A stretch of DNA of 64,000 bases from Lichenostomus cassidix (Eukaryota; Chordata; Aves; Passeriformes; Meliphagidae), in assembly GCA_008360975.2 (NCBI GenBank), contig CM039189.1, positions 14,140,056 to 14,204,055 of the forward strand, given 5' to 3'. The notes below the pieces were generated by a model that worked only from the letters and a program-made list of their open reading frames with translations, ran no database searches and had not been told where the DNA came from. Position numbers and translations under genes: made by a program. Shown here in pieces: positions 1 through 13,900 of the stretch. Numbering within the stretch: the first letter of the stretch is position 1; each line of letters starts with the position of its first letter.

Positions 1-3000
1 ATTCCTGATCTACTCTTAACTGTGTGTCATTTAAGCTTATGAGCACAGTGAACATTTTATAAATTTGATCTACTCTGTTTCCACAGTGGACAAGCATACA
101 GAAATACTTTGGCAGAAATGTGCTCTGAAGAATCAGCAGCTTAATGTGACCTAAGAAATGTTGGATACTGTGGCTTCTAGCCTATTGACAGAGCTGTACT
201 TCAGCACATATAGCACCTTGCTAGACTCAACAACCAAGTGTTATAGTCCAATCTCCTACTGTTGAAACTTCCCTGCTTGTGCAGAGTTGCCATCTGTACT
301 TTTCTAAGCAGATATTAAGCAGGACCTGGGAATCCTGATAGAGAAAGGAATAACTATTTTGGTACCTCAAACAGCAGTGGCAGACGTTTTAGTGAAAGAC
401 AGGAGATACATTATACCAGCAAAAGTAAGACAATTGAAAGAAACAGAAGAAAAATATTGGTGCAACCCTGTGGTATCAATAGCAGACAGGCACATGTGGC
501 CATGGCATAATTTGCTATGAATTCAGCATTTACAGGATTTATTATTGCAAAATTGGTTCTTTGGACAGCTTATTCAGGAAATGCACTCGTTATCATTTGG
601 AAAACTGGAATGCTGTGATGGATTCCCCATTGCTAAAAAACATCATATATTTTAACCATGGGCTTAAAAATATGTCTTATATCCTGTAATTTGAAGAAGT
701 CTGTCAATAGAGATAATGAGTAAACAGAAAACCAGAGACAAGCCAAAGAAGGAGGTTGGTGGGGTTGTGGTGCAGAAGGGATGCACAGAATTTTTTAGAC
801 ATTGGACTTTTTATCAACATTTCAGCAATTTCTTTTTCCCTTTGCCTTTATTATTAAAGAGTACAATAATTGCACATTGCTTACTGCTACTTGTACAATT
901 CCTCTTTGTAATTAGTGTCACCGAGCATCTGGTAACACACAAACTCCCCAAGGCATCAGTAAGGACCAATGCCTTACTCCATACCTTTTTTTGACTCCTT
1001 CTCAAAATCTGTCCCAGCGGTTGGTAGCACTTGTACTTTGCTCTTTTACTTTGTCTTCTGTTTTTCAAACTTTTTGTTTGTGTGTGGCATGTGTGATTCC
1101 AGAGATGTCCTCATGCCACCAGAGCCAATACCGAAGAACAGGGAGTGGATTTATCTGTGAATTAAGAAGTTTATATTCTATGTGCACGCCAAGGGAAAGA
1201 GAAATTACTTGTTACAAACAGAAGCTGTTGAGAAGCTGGAAGTAAAACCTGCGTCCAAAGCCTACAGAAGTGAATATTTTGCATCAAGACTCACATCTGG
1301 AAAAGCACTTTATGCGTATGAGAAAAAACATGCTCTTCCTGTTAGTACTTTTCAATTTATTTTTTTTTTAAACTTAACTGTTACAGACTTCAGTAGTGAA
1401 TAAGGTGAAGGAAAGAGGTTTTGAAGGGCCTGAGAGTTGAGTGTGCTTGTGTGTCCTCTTGGTGTTTCACCATTGGCCTTAATGACAACATAATATGCAT
1501 TATCCTCCTCAAGATCATGTAGTGGGTACTCTGCTGCCAGACAATGCAAAGGTAATGCAAAGATAGGATCAAGGGCCTATGAAGCTCATTTGATTAAAAT
1601 CCATGTACATAAAGCAGAAGACATTCTACAATCCACCGGTAAAAATGAAGGATATTTATCAATAACTTAGAAACTATTTCAGTTTTCAGATATTGTGTGC
1701 GATCCTGTAGCACATGCAAATTCTCCAAATATCATGTGGGAAATGGTAATTAATGATTGGCCATAATTATCTTTGTAACACTATAACAGGGCTGCATCAT
1801 CCCCTTGTTTGGCATAGAAAATATTATTTCAGTAGTAACCAACCATTTGATGAGTTGCCTGAAGTACATCTGCTTGGTATTTGCAGACAACAGGGAGTTA
1901 ACTCTGACTCTAACTACCAACTAAGGTGAACAGAGTTTATGTGAGTAGTACAGGACTAAGCCCAAACCAGTGTGTGATGTCTCTCCTCAGCATATATTAA
2001 CTCTAGAAATAAAATCAATTTAGTCATGTTCTACACAACATTTGGGTAACTCAGGCATGGGCCAACAAGCTCACATCTGCTCATAAATCCCATACAAATG
2101 TTAAAAATACAAAAGGGCAGGGGATGAAATTAAGTAGAGAGAATTTGAAGGTGGTATATTTAAATGACAATTATCAATGAGAAAAGGACCTACAGTGGAA
2201 GAACTGAGAGAACTAATGCCTTTAAAAAAAAGGATAGGAGACCGTGGATCTCAAACCGAGTAACAACACACTACTGTAAGAGTGAGCACATCTATGCAAG
2301 AAGTAGGCTTGTAAGAAGCAGTATTTCCTTTCTCTCAGTATTCTGAACAGCTTGGGCAGTAAGCTGGCTTCAGAGATGTTTGGATGAATTGGAAACAGAC
2401 TACAGGGGAGTTAGAATGTGACTTAAATTATCTCAAAAACATGACAGGCTAATTGAATTGGGACTGTTAAGCCTGAAAAGAAAGAATGAAAGAGGCACAG
2501 AATAACAACCATCACATGTAAAATGCTGTTTCCAGCAGAAAGGAATCAGGTTACACAACTGGAAGAACTTTTCAAAAAATAGAGAAGCCCTGGTCTTGGA
2601 GCTTTTTAGTAACCAGTTAGACAAACATTTGTCAGAAATTATGGAAAGATAAAAGATCCTGCCTAGGCAGAAGAGGATGGACTACATGTCACCACAGGGT
2701 CACCTTGTGATTTTATGGAGGGTAGACAGAACAAGCCTGCAAAATACATCTCAGGCTAAATTTAGCCTCTCAAATGATTTAACTGGGAAAGGATCACTTG
2801 TTCACTTACACGGACGTGCCTTGGAAAATCCCTACAACCACCTGCAATATTCACACAACATGTTGGGAAAAAAAGCAGAATTAATTCTGGAAAATGCTTA
2901 AAATGTGAAATTTCTTTAAATAGGATAAATCTGAAAGACCACAAAGCTATAGCTGACATACTAGAGCTTCAAATACAGGTAAACTTCATCAGCTGATGCC

Positions 3001-3073
3001 TGCAACAAATTATTCATTCACGCTCAAATAAAAAAGAACTAAAAATCAAATCAGAAAGAGAATTTAGGCTTAC
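1..3073 (-). other. COL24A1: COL24A1 intron after helix exon 21, partial
   Basis: No exon recognised. It holds a decayed CR1-like fragment at about 2443-2700 and, at about 320-520, a stretch open on the plus strand whose composition suggests an old retroelement coding remnant; that reading is weak and no intact gene is present. Confidence 0.7.
2443..2700 (+). mobile_element. Decayed CR1-type LINE 3' fragment
   Basis: The order of motifs resembles the 3' part of avian CR1 elements: a segment like 'gaggct..ggactgttnagcctg' near 2447-2480, then one like the 'actggaa..' region near 2558, then 'cctgcctaggcagaagagga' and 'tggactacatg' near 2658-2687, which recall the CR1 'cctgc..gcaggggg ttggactagatg' end. 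It is heavily diverged and lacks the terminal octamer repeats, so it is an old, dead insertion. Confirmation needs a RepeatMasker-type comparison. Confidence 0.55.
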
Positions 3074-3118
3074 TGCTTCACCAGTTTTTCCAAGGTTTCC
3101 TTGGTCTCCTTGTTCTCC
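3074..3118 (-). CDS. COL24A1: COL24A1 helix exon 21 (45 nt), last in window
   Basis: Encodes GEQGDQGNLGKTGEA, matching human GEVGDQGNIGKIGET as recalled. Acceptor ends TGCATTTAACAG, donor GCA|GTAAGC. The reading continues into exons left of the window, because the helix is only about a third complete here. Confidence 0.96.
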
Positions 3119-4169
3119 CTGTTAAATGCAGAAAACAGATGATGTAGTTCACTAGAAAAGTAATTTCTTTCATATGTGTATTTTAAAGTCCTCTGTTTTC
3201 CTAGGAGCCTCTTTATTTTCTAAATTACATCTGCCAATTAAAACTTCAAAAGCTAAAATTAAGTAATAAAAAAATTGTCAGTGGCTAATTTTGATTTTGT
3301 AAAATGATATCCGAATGTATTAAGAATTTGCCAGAAAAAAAACAAAACCAACTATCAATTAATTGCTCACAATGCACATTAAGTCAGCAAATACTACAAA
3401 TAATTACTCAATTTTTATTCGAAGTTTCATTTCAGCAAATTTCCTTCACTGCTTCAAAGATAAATGTTGCCTGTACACTTTATTGATAACTGCAATTTTG
3501 TTATGAAATACTAGGAAAATTGACATTTGAATGACATTTTAACAAACTTCTCCCCCTCCCCGCAAAATCTTGAAACTGTTGTTAAGTATGTGTTAATCCT
3601 GTTCTCCATAATAATGCTGTTACATAACTGGAACATTTTCATGTGTATTTTACAGGTGGAAGCTGGGTGTATAAGCACGATTGATTATCTGACTATGGCT
3701 ATAACCTCAGTTATTTAATAATTGATGAACAGTTATTTGCATACTGTTTATGCAGATTGCAGCTCACCACTGGGAAATTCTGCTGCCAAGGAATTTTGGC
3801 AGTTTAAAATCCTCTTTTGAACTGCAGCACTTCATCTCATCCCCATTCACAATGCCAAAATCCTGCCAGTGTAGGAACTGCCCTGAGTTCCTTGTTGTCC
3901 CTGGTCCAGGCATTCCCACAGTCCCAGGCAGTTAGATGTCATTTTAGCAGGAGTAGTCTTTGCTCACACATCCCTGTCTCCTAGAACTGCATCATTTTCT
4001 TCTTTTGTAAAATGGGATCTTGCAAGAAAGCAGAATCATCAGTATGATACATATTTATATTCTCTGGAAGCAAGTGTACTTGTACCCTTTCACTTGTATG
4101 TCAGTGTAAATAGCAGTGTATAACCCTACTCCAAACACATTCCATTTCATCCATAAAACTTTCACTTAC
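3119..4169 (-). other. COL24A1: COL24A1 intron 20-21 (1051 nt)
   Basis: Intron with GT/AG ends. It contains a Gly-X-Y-like relic at 3877-3925 (see findings); otherwise nothing recognised. Confidence 0.9.
3877..3925 (-). pseudogene. Possible decayed collagen exon relic
   Basis: On the minus strand this 49-nt stretch reads as Gly-X-Y triplets (GTV-GMP-GP, then after a one-base register shift GQQ-GTQ-GS). There is no AG directly before the first Gly codon and no plausible donor after it. The human chain has no extra exon between those encoded at 4170-4223 and 3074-3118, so it is unlikely to be coding. It could be a duplicated exon that decayed, or chance in a CCN-rich stretch. Confidence 0.3.
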
Positions 4170-4223
4170 CTTTAAACCTTCTGGTCCAGGATCACCTATA
4201 TAACCTTTCTGTCCTGGCTTTCC
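4170..4223 (-). CDS. COL24A1: COL24A1 helix exon 20 (54 nt)
   Basis: Encodes GKPGQKGYIGDPGPEGLK; 16 of 18 residues match human GKPGQKGYAGEPGPEGLK as recalled, one of the most conserved exons here. Acceptor ends CCTTATTTTAG, donor AAG|GTAAGT. Confidence 0.97.
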
Positions 4224-7200
4224 CTAAAATAAGGGTTAGAATAAAATATTGTAAACATTTTATTTCAAAAAGATAATTTAAACTCAATTTATCTATTTGT
4301 CAAAATAGGTGCACTAAAAATGTACAGTTTAGTAATATTTAATGCAAAAAATTTGAAGCAAGTGTATTTAGAAATCTATATCTGAAAATACACTGTTGAA
4401 TATTACATCAAATACTGGAACAGTAAGCAAAATTTGTATTAAGTCTTACAGCAGTTGACTCTGAGGAAAAACTGTCACAGCCCAAGACTGAAACACATTT
4501 CAATTTCACTTTGAAAAAAACATATTAAAGAGATAAAAAAAGGCAAGGCCTTATGCTCTCCTGGTTAATTCCAGCAGAATAGGGACTCAACACTAACAGA
4601 ATTTGATGCTTAGACTTCAGGGACTGGTGTTTTATAACTGTCCTTCCTCAACCAGACAAAATCAGCTCAAATACCCTCTCCTTTTTATTCAGAAAATTGA
4701 TGATTTTAAGCCTCATTTCTCTCCACCAGCATTTTGCTGCTGACAGATCTTGTTGTTATGATATTCACTTTATAACTCTGTTAGCTGGAAGAAATGCAGC
4801 AACATCAATCAGAGCAGGAGGCCACAAAGTGACAGATCTTTGAAGCACTTTACAACATGCATCCCTCTCTCTGCTGTCTCACACAGATGCACAAAGGCTT
4901 ACAAGCCAGGATGCTTTCTCTCAATTTTTAATTAGATATTTATAACTTAATTATTTCTCCCAGCTCTTTCAAGAGGTTGTTTTCCCTCCCAGCATACTTC
5001 TTCTAGACATGAACCATGGCCTAACCATTTCATTATCTGGAGAGCACAGCCCTGCCTAGACAAACTTTCCCCATCTGCTCTGAGAAAAAGTCCCTAGACC
5101 AGCAACAAAGGTCCAGTGCACTGGATATGGCTCTTGAGCATGTTGCTGATGAGATCACTGGGGGCTGACAACCAGAAAAAGAAAATTAATTCAACATTTT
5201 AATGATTCAGTATCAAAAAGATGCAGATTTCTGCTAAAAGGAAATTATCAGCGGCTGTTCCAGCAAACTGAATAATTGGAATTGCCAGCATCTGTAATAA
5301 GAGCTTTCCAATCCACATCAACTGTCCTGAGAATAGAGCAACTAAATCAACAGATAATAAAATGGTACTTAAAAAGAGATGGCATTTTTTCATCTGGCTC
5401 TTTTGCTTCAGCTGCTCTGTGCCTGTCTTTCAGAGCACAATGTGTGTATTAGTTTCTGGGCATCTGAGAAATTCTCTATATGGCTTTAAAGTATATTCTT
5501 TTATCAGGTTCCATGACTTCTCATATTAATCAGTTTCTATCTCTCATTGTCTCTGCCTACCTGAGTGATTTCATTTTGCAACAAGTTCCAACAAATAAAA
5601 TCACTTTAGGAATGTATTTTTGTTTTTGTCAATGGATCAAAATATGGCACAGCCAGGAATGCAGTACTCAGAGAAGTTCTGGGAGATCCAGATAAAGCAA
5701 GTCATGTCTTTCCACAAAGCTTAACAAAGAACAAGTGATGGGTTTCTGCAGGTCACTACATGCTGTTTAACCACTTTGCTGTAAAGAAACTTAAGGTCTT
5801 TCCATACATCAAGACCATAACATAAAAATGTTTTAAGCAAAATTCATTGAAAGAAAACTAGTGACCCCTATTAACTACCTTGATAATTTTAGTCTTATGA
5901 GAACTGAATTGGAGTTACAGCTCGTAAAGGTTTCTTGGCTGTCATTCCCCAGCTATGTAGTAGCTGCGAAGGACACATTGCAGATGGAAGTTGATCAGAA
6001 AATGGAACAAGTGGATTTAACTGGTAAAGCAATCTGAAACACATGGATTTGGCTTTAAACAGAAATACAATACATTTACACATAGAGGAAAAGCTACTGA
6101 TAGACGATTAAACTAGGGATGTCTGCTTTTCTGCTTGCAAACCCCTGAGAAAATTACTCTTCCAGGGCAGGGTAATCCCAAAGGAAATGTCTGTTTCCTA
6201 AAATATTAACTGAAAGATCTACCATTCCCTTTCAGGAAACAGCAACCAACTGTGCTTCCTTTCACCTCACAACAGGTAGGTACAGGTGTGTATATGTTAA
6301 TGTAAATATCTCAAACTATCACTCTATTTCAATCCCTCCATAAGCTCCCCACATGCCTTCAGCCCACAGGAAGGCACTTTCAGAAAACACTGCACTAGGG
6401 GTGTGGGGAAGATTTGAGAACATTTTCCACTATCGTCAGGAGAAACTGCTCATCTTATGACTATATAAATTCCAGCTTCTGTTTAACACATGTAGCTCAG
6501 AAAGTCATCAATGTGCAACAGTTTCTTTTTACTTTTTGGTTTAAAAGAATCTCCACTCTTTTAAAGGAATTTTCTTCTCCAGCAATGAAGATTAAAAAAA
6601 AAAAAAAGCAGCACCAATGCTTGCACTGACTGAGCTGAGCTATACTGACAGTTACAGTGTTAATATTTTGATAGCCTTTGAGAGAGAGGGTTAAGTAGGA
6701 GGAAGCTGAAAAAACACAGTCACATCTTTAGTATGGCAACTACTGTATTTTCACAGGACACATAAGCAAATTAAAAAAAAAAATCAGCATTTTTCCTAAT
6801 GTACAAGGATTGATTTAAGAGAGTGTAAGTAATTGTCTTTGGAATAGAATGGTGTATCCTGAATAAGCAGGAGAACATCCTTGGTTTTGTCTCCAGTTGC
6901 TTTAGACACATGGAAATTCTGTTTTGAGCTGGGCCTGAGAAGCCCTGTGCAGGTTCATATTCACTTCTGTTCCAGTAGAGGATGATCTGTTTTGATGGCA
7001 GACTTGGTCAGGTGGGTTCCAGGGGTTTTTGGTCTCTTGCACATTTTTTAAAGTAAATGTAGAAACAAGGGCAGAGGAGGGGGGAGAGAGAGAAATGAGG
7101 TGAAATTTTATGGCTGCCAGCTTGGCACATGCCTAAACCTGAACTGGGGATAGGGTTTTTTCACCTGAAATTGTAAAAGAGGTAAGGATTCCAGAAGCAC

Positions 7201-9545
7201 TAGAAACCTGCTTCAGTGCTGTTTCATGAGAATAATCAAAGGTTGACGATATATCACCTACAAGGATACTTTACCTAGTTTAGACAAGCCCTAGAAAATT
7301 AAGGTAACAGTGGCTGAAAAGAGGACTATCCTATTTAACCATGCCCACAAATAAGGTCTGTAGGGCAGGAAGCAAGGCTGTAGCGAGAAAAGCACAGACA
7401 AGACTTTCAGATAGAATAGCTAGACATTAGAAAAAAGGTCTGTAAACCAGGCAAACAACTGAAGCAGACTGACAAGGAGAATGAAGAATTCCCACTCCTG
7501 GAGGCTGAAAAACACAAGCTAAACACATCTGTCAGCTGAAGGCAGAGCTAACAGCGGATGGTGCCTTGGGGCCATGCATGGCCAGAGCACTGTCTTCAGA
7601 CCCCTCTTGGAGACCTCCTCTGCCCCCATGGCTATTTAGTTAGTGCAGGGACAACACAGCTTTGACAGTGTTTACTTTCAGATGTAACATTCACTTTTTA
7701 TAACTCCCTTCATGGAAAATGGAAACAAAGCCTATGTAAATCAAATGAATGTCAAATTGCAATAAAGGAAGCATAATTTAAAAAGACATATGTGTTCAGC
7801 AGCTTATTGACTCAGTCCTGCCACACTATGTGAGATTTAACAATGTCATGGTTGTGACTCTCACCAACACAGTCACACAGCCTGTGTTACATGTGGGAGC
7901 AAAGCCCCAGGGACAAGCAGAGATGGGAGCAGAGTTCAGAGCAGCAGCACAAATAGGTCAGCCTGGAGCTGTGGAACAGCTGGAGTCAAGAGAAGCTGTA
8001 GAATCCAGGCAAGAGCATGTGGGCCCCTGGACAAGGAGGAAAAACAGGCAGAGCTGCCCATCAAGCAAAATTCCCTTTTTCCCTCTTTTCTCTTTTCAGG
8101 AGGGGATGTTAGCCAGCAAGCTACTAAAAAATATCTAGAGACAGCAGCCCTGGGGCCCACTGCAGATGCACATACTCTTCTCTCAACAACTTGTTGTGAG
8201 AGAGAAACCAGAGAGCTGTAAGTCATGCCAATGGTGTGCACATTTCCCACTGAGAGAAATAAAAACCTAAATAATTTAGGTCAAATTGACCCAAAATAGA
8301 TTAAAAATATTTCAGATTGCTAGGCTACACAAAAATGTTTCCTCTTGGGTCACTTTGACACCAGCTGATGGTGGCCTGTGCATGCCTGGTGACGTGGAGG
8401 ATGTGAAGGTAGGTGTCTCATTGCCCATGAGTCACCCACTACAGCATCTTCTTTTCCAATTTCCACAGAACAACATGGGAGTTGCTGTCCAGCCATGAAG
8501 CCCTGCCCAAGGAAGAGGCTCAAAGGATGATGCAGCCAAAATAAAAATTTCCATGAGGCTCTCAGCAGAAGCAGATTAAACTGAATATTAAACTAAGTTA
8601 CAGTGTTTTGAAATTCTGTTCAATTTCTTGCATATTTTCCGCAGCTGAAAAACAAAGGGACTTTTGTGGGAGGGTTTGGTTTTTTGTTTGTTTTTCTTTT
8701 TGTTTTGGTGTGGGTTTGTTTGTCTTAACACCTAATCTATGTGGCAAATAAATATTTTAATATAATTTTTAACAGCAAGCAAATTCCCAGCTTTGATGAG
8801 CTAACGAACAGGAAAAATGGCATAGGAATATACGCACTCTAAAAGCAGAAAACAGTGGAAAAGACTCTCAAATTCATGCAAGAAATGGACAGTCATCCAG
8901 AATGAAAACCAAGTCAGTGATTTTTCACACATAATCAAGTAAAGGCAGAAGATCAAATTGCATTCAATAAACTTAGTGACCCTCCAATAATCCCTAGTGC
9001 AGGCTAGTATCCATATTACCTTGGAAATTTTCTAAAAATAAGCTTCAAGTTCACTAGAATACTCTTATACACTAGTTTGTTTTTATAACTAACAAAAAAA
9101 AATTGGATGATGGTTTTAATTACCTATATTTTAAAACATGTCAGCATAAGCAGCATTGTGATGTTCCAGCTTTACTGTTTTCAGCAACTATCTGCCAGGT
9201 TTCTGGTAGATTTCTTAAAGCATACATCCTTTATATTTCTCTCTGTGAGCTGCACAGGTTCTTCTCCAATTTAAATATTTTGATATATCAGCTGGTTCAG
9301 TCCGTAGGAAGTGCATGGCAGTTTATTTATCTCAGAGGAGCACTACATTTTGTGCACTATGGCAGTGATTTCCTTTCAAACCCTTTGTACGGAAAGCCAC
9401 TTCTCCTCTCAGCTCTGCTTTGAGCATGTTCTGAGGAAAAACATGCTTGATTCAGGAGATGCCTTTTTATCACAGTCACTTCTCACAGTAACCTTACATT
9501 TTAAAGCAAGACTGAAAAATAGCCTGCCCTAGCAGAATTACTTAC
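4224..9545 (-). other. COL24A1: COL24A1 intron 19-20 (5322 nt)
   Basis: No exon, RNA gene or intact mobile element recognised. There is a G/T-rich low-complexity tract at 8666-8722 and a short A run near 6595. Short open frames around 7830-8250 on both strands lack family features. Confidence 0.85.
8666..8722. repeat. G/T-rich low-complexity tract
   Basis: Plus strand is made almost only of T and G, with gggtttgg and tttgtttg blocks. It is the reverse orientation of the A/C-rich tracts found elsewhere in the window. Confidence 0.85.
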
Positions 9546-9590
9546 TCTTGGGCCGACTCCTCCAATAGGTCCAGCTGGTCCTACTTCTCC
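9546..9590 (-). CDS. COL24A1: COL24A1 helix exon 19 (45 nt)
   Basis: Encodes GEVGPAGPIGGVGPR, matching the human GEEGPIGAFGELGPR exon as recalled in length, frame and end. Acceptor TGATTTCTTTCAG, donor AGA|GTAAGT. Confidence 0.96.
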
Positions 9591-10860
9591 CTGAAAGAAA
9601 TCAAGACTTCAGTGATCTTGATAACTGTATTTATTATATCATCCTAAATTTACTTCATATGTATTTGTCTGAGTCCAAGTCTGATAGAAACACTATAAAA
9701 CACAGACATATCCATTAGCCAGAAAGCCATGACCCATGTGGATGCTATCAGAAAAGCAGTGAAACTGTTGGTATACCTACCCTGATAGCAATAGTTTTAC
9801 AATTTTGAGCAGGGACGGACTCAGCAATTATGGGTCAATCCCTGTCTGCCCTGCAGTTATTCTATTCAAGCAGAATTTGACTATTAAAACTACGAAAGCA
9901 GTAGGAGCATTCCTGCTTTTCTCTTCCATGTTGCTATCGCATTTTGCCAAGGTTTAACTCTTATCTTTCCTCAGAGATGGAGGGAGGCTGGGAATCAGGT
10001 GTGTAAGGCAAGAAATGAGACACTGTGCCTGTGCTGCCCAGCAACCTGATATAATTATGCACAATGTGGAACTGCAGCCTTAAGTCTTCAGGGTTCACTC
10101 ATTACACAGTTAAAGTGTGAATTAGCATCAATGCCATGCCAGGATGTCATGGCTGAGATCCTTTTGTAGTTCATTGTTCCTCCTCAACATGGCCAATTTT
10201 CTCCAAGTTTTGGCAGGAGTGGTACACAACCTTTGCAATTACAAGTGACAGGAATTGGGAATTATGAAATCCTACCTGGTGCTTTATGGCTTCTTACCTA
10301 ACAGTCCATCTTGCCACTGTTAGCTTTTATTCATTCAATGTCTGTCATGGAAGCCCATCATTCAGCTATTTGGAAGTCTAGATGCCTATCTTCAGAATCA
10401 CCAATTAAATTATTTTTAATGTTAATTATTTGTAGCCTACAAGACATGAGCTTTTATTTTTATGATGATGAATTAAGAATACTTGATGCATCTATAAGAT
10501 GAAGAACTGTCTTTCTCCCCTTTCAGTTAATAGGGGTCTAGCTGTTTACTTAAAAGCATCTAGGACACTGTAGCCAAATTGATACATGTTATCTCCCCAG
10601 TTTAGCTAAAATAACCACATCCAACGCTGGATGTATATAATCTGAGATTCCACTGGAATAATTAAAATAAACCATATAATGGATGCATAGCCCCATAAAG
10701 CTGCTAAAAACTTTTTGAAACACTTCCCAAAATGCAAAAGAAACTTCAAATTTTGCATGACAACACCACACACACCTAACTATTGTTGTCTAACCCTCTT
10801 ACCCCTCACAACTTTTTCTTTGAAACATTATCTCTTAATTGGATAATTTTTTCATCTTAC
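9591..10860 (-). other. COL24A1: COL24A1 intron 18-19 (1270 nt)
   Basis: Nothing recognised beyond splice signals. Confidence 0.9.
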
Positions 10861-10914
10861 CTCAACTCCTTTGGGGCCTTGTGGCCCTGGAGGCCCTCGG
10901 TCACCCAGAGCTCC
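10861..10914 (-). CDS. COL24A1: COL24A1 helix exon 18 (54 nt)
   Basis: Encodes GALGDRGPPGPQGPKGVE. Acceptor GTTTGGATGTTTAG, donor GAG|GTAAGA. Confidence 0.96.
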
Positions 10915-13900
10915 CTAAACATCCAAACAAACACAGTGAGAACTTACATCAACTGACAATCATGTTGGTCTAGTTTATCTCCTCTAAAAAAGCCAAATCT
11001 GGACTAAAATGCAAAACTGAGGTAGGAGACTTAATTTCTTACCAGTATTCATACAGAAAGCCAGAAGAAGATGCAGAAAACCAAGCATCTTAGAAACTTC
11101 TACATAGATTTAGCTGAAGCATTATTCTTTTGATGTTGTGAGAAGGAAATAAGAAATCATTTGAACAAAATAGTACAATTCCTCTCTTTTTAAAGAGGTA
11201 AAGCACACTACCATATTAAGATTAAAGAATCATCAATGGTGCAGATCTTTTATTAGGGCAGTCTTTAGAACAACATGTGTTGACAACACTACAATGGAAA
11301 GAAACTAGAGTGAATTTAAACCACTAGCTTGTCCAAAACTACTTGTGATTTTCAACCCTTACTTTTCTGTTGGATTATAATCAGCTTCCCAGAGATAAAG
11401 CACCTTAACCTCTGCCAACTCAGAGTTTTCATGACTGCTCACACCAACATTTCCAAAACTTTGTTTAAAAGTTTGCAGCTAGCAGTGTGACAAAATCCTC
11501 GGGCATCCCAATTACAATGGGATAATTGGGAAAAGCATTTGACCTGGCACAGAACAAAAAAAAAGTGTAAACATATTAATGTTCTGGGAAACCTAAGATT
11601 AACAATATCAGATAAAGCAACAAGAACAAAGAAACTGCCCTTTAGGAGAGATATGATTAGCCTCTGAAGAAAGCAATGGTGGGAAAGTGTAAGCCTTATT
11701 AACTGCGTACTAATGAAGCTGAAGTCTAGACACTGGTCCAGGCATTGGTCCAGTAACAATTTACTCAGCAGGCAAAGTAAAATGGAAGAGAAAAATGGAA
11801 CAGGCCACCTCAAGGTAGTGAGTTTCATTGAAGAGCCCATCAATCTGGGAGGGACTGGGGTGGAGTCCTGCTTGACATACCACCACGGAAGTGACAGGAG
11901 GGCTTTCAGTAGCACTACATAAGCAATATTCTTATATGGTTACCAATGAAATTTGCTCCTTGGCTTAACTGTTGTTTTATTCTAACAGCAAAGCCCGTTA
12001 GGAGATTAGGCTTTCAGTGCAATAGAACAGCACAGTGGAAATGGCAGCATCACTGCTACTGTACACAGCCTTCCACTGCACTTAACTGTGCTCAAAAAAA
12101 AGTTCTAGACTGTAAACTGAATATAAATACTAAATTAATTTTTCATCTCCTCCTTGAGGTTTCAGACAACAAAGAGAAAATGAAGGTAGTCATTTACACA
12201 TGTGCCAAAGTGCCTGGAAAAAAAAATGGGATTCAGCAAATGGGGTATCCCATGTTTCCCATATATAAATTCCCAGGTGACCATCCCTTCCAGAAGAGGT
12301 GAAACTCCTAATAATCACTTTATTAAAATGTGTTACACAAACAAACATAAATTAACAGGGGAAGGAAGCTCTCAGCTGTGTCTATGGTACAACACACACT
12401 GCTAGAAAAACTACAGTGGTAGTCAGCATATTCTGACCATCTTTTCCTCTCACTTTTCTTGGTCAGAGAGCATAAATACTTGCAAAGAATAACATAGGAA
12501 ACAAACAAAGTTACTTCAGAACTTCTTAAAAACATTCTTATTTCCTTTTTTACAAAAAGTGTGTTGTTCATTTTCTTTAATTACTGGTGGATCAAGATCA
12601 AACACCTTCTAAAATATTGTTTCCAAGCTGAGTAAGGTTCTGTAGACCAAATTACATAATAAATCCTTTGAACATTGGTTTAGAGAGATCAGATTTGCTG
12701 ATTATTGCACTAATTTGGAAAAAATTTACAATTCAGGACTTCTACTGGCATTTAGAGACAGCTGATCATACTCAATAGAGCTTCAATTTCCAAGAGTTTT
12801 AATTTATCCCACATTAACTGCTAAATAATAAAGCTTACCCTGCTTTCTTGGCTTTTAAAATGGGTATTGCTTCTGAGGAAGCATAAACAAAAACATGAGG
12901 AAAATAGCAGCATAGTGAGAACAGTTTTCTAAAAATAAAACTGGAGGAAATTTTTTAGAATTGCTGTCAACTCAAGGCAGCTGGGAATCCCAAAAGCCAA
13001 ACATTTCCAAAGTTATGCAGACCATCTCCCTCAGCACTGGGAGCAGCATAAGAGTTTTTCCAGTTTGGTAATCCTTCTTTTCAAATGTAAGCCATCAGTT
13101 CTCCCTGACTAGGGCAGGCTGTCTAAGCTTTTTGTCACCAAGTGTGCTGGAGAGCACTGAATCTGGTTCAGCTATGTAATTTCTGTATCAAAAGAACATG
13201 GAGTCTTAAACTTTGTAGTCCACCTCTTAGTACCTTATTTTTCTGGAATCTGTGAAAAGGCAACAAATCAGTAACATGTATTAAACATCAACAGAATTCT
13301 ACCAAAAACTCTTAGGATATAATGTGCAATAATACAATCTCACTGAAGAAACTGAGCATCAGGGTTTAGATCTGTTACATCATTCACGTATACCCCTGGA
13401 CAATTAAATCTGAACTGCAGTTCAAGAATTGTTGTATTTCTCTTCTAGTATTTTCCCTGGACCCTAGACAGAGTCCTTCACCAACAGTTGGTTTTTTTTG
13501 TAAACACCCTGGGTAACTCAGAAACACAAGAGCAACTTGCCACTGCAATGGTCAGACAAACTCATTAATCTGTCAGCTAACTTTATACATACATGCATAC
13601 AAACAAGTTTGCAAAGCAATAAATCAGAATTGAAGGTCAACACCTCTTTCTAGAAACACATTTTAACTTCTTCTCAATTTGCCCCATCAGATAACTAGTT
13701 CTCAGCCTTCCTGGAAGATTCTGTCTATTTTGGTAAAAGGCTCTTGACATGGTTGAAAGATAAGAGATACAGAAAATACTGGCTACCGCTTCAGCAACTG
13801 GATTATTTGAGAGGTTCTTAGGAATGATCACCTTTGGCATGGGGGCATTGTCACAGTCTTTCAGGTACAAATAAGATCATATCTTTAAACCATTTACTGC

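Noticed and set aside
7830..8250. Overlapping frames of about 100 codons on both strands
   Set aside because: Mutually overlapping, no family features, in a slightly GC-richer part of an intron.
11439..11915. 158-codon minus-strand open stretch in intron 17-18, hydrophobic
   Set aside because: No recognisable domain, no splice-like boundaries, and its Leu/Phe/Cys-rich composition is what T-rich intronic sequence gives by chance.
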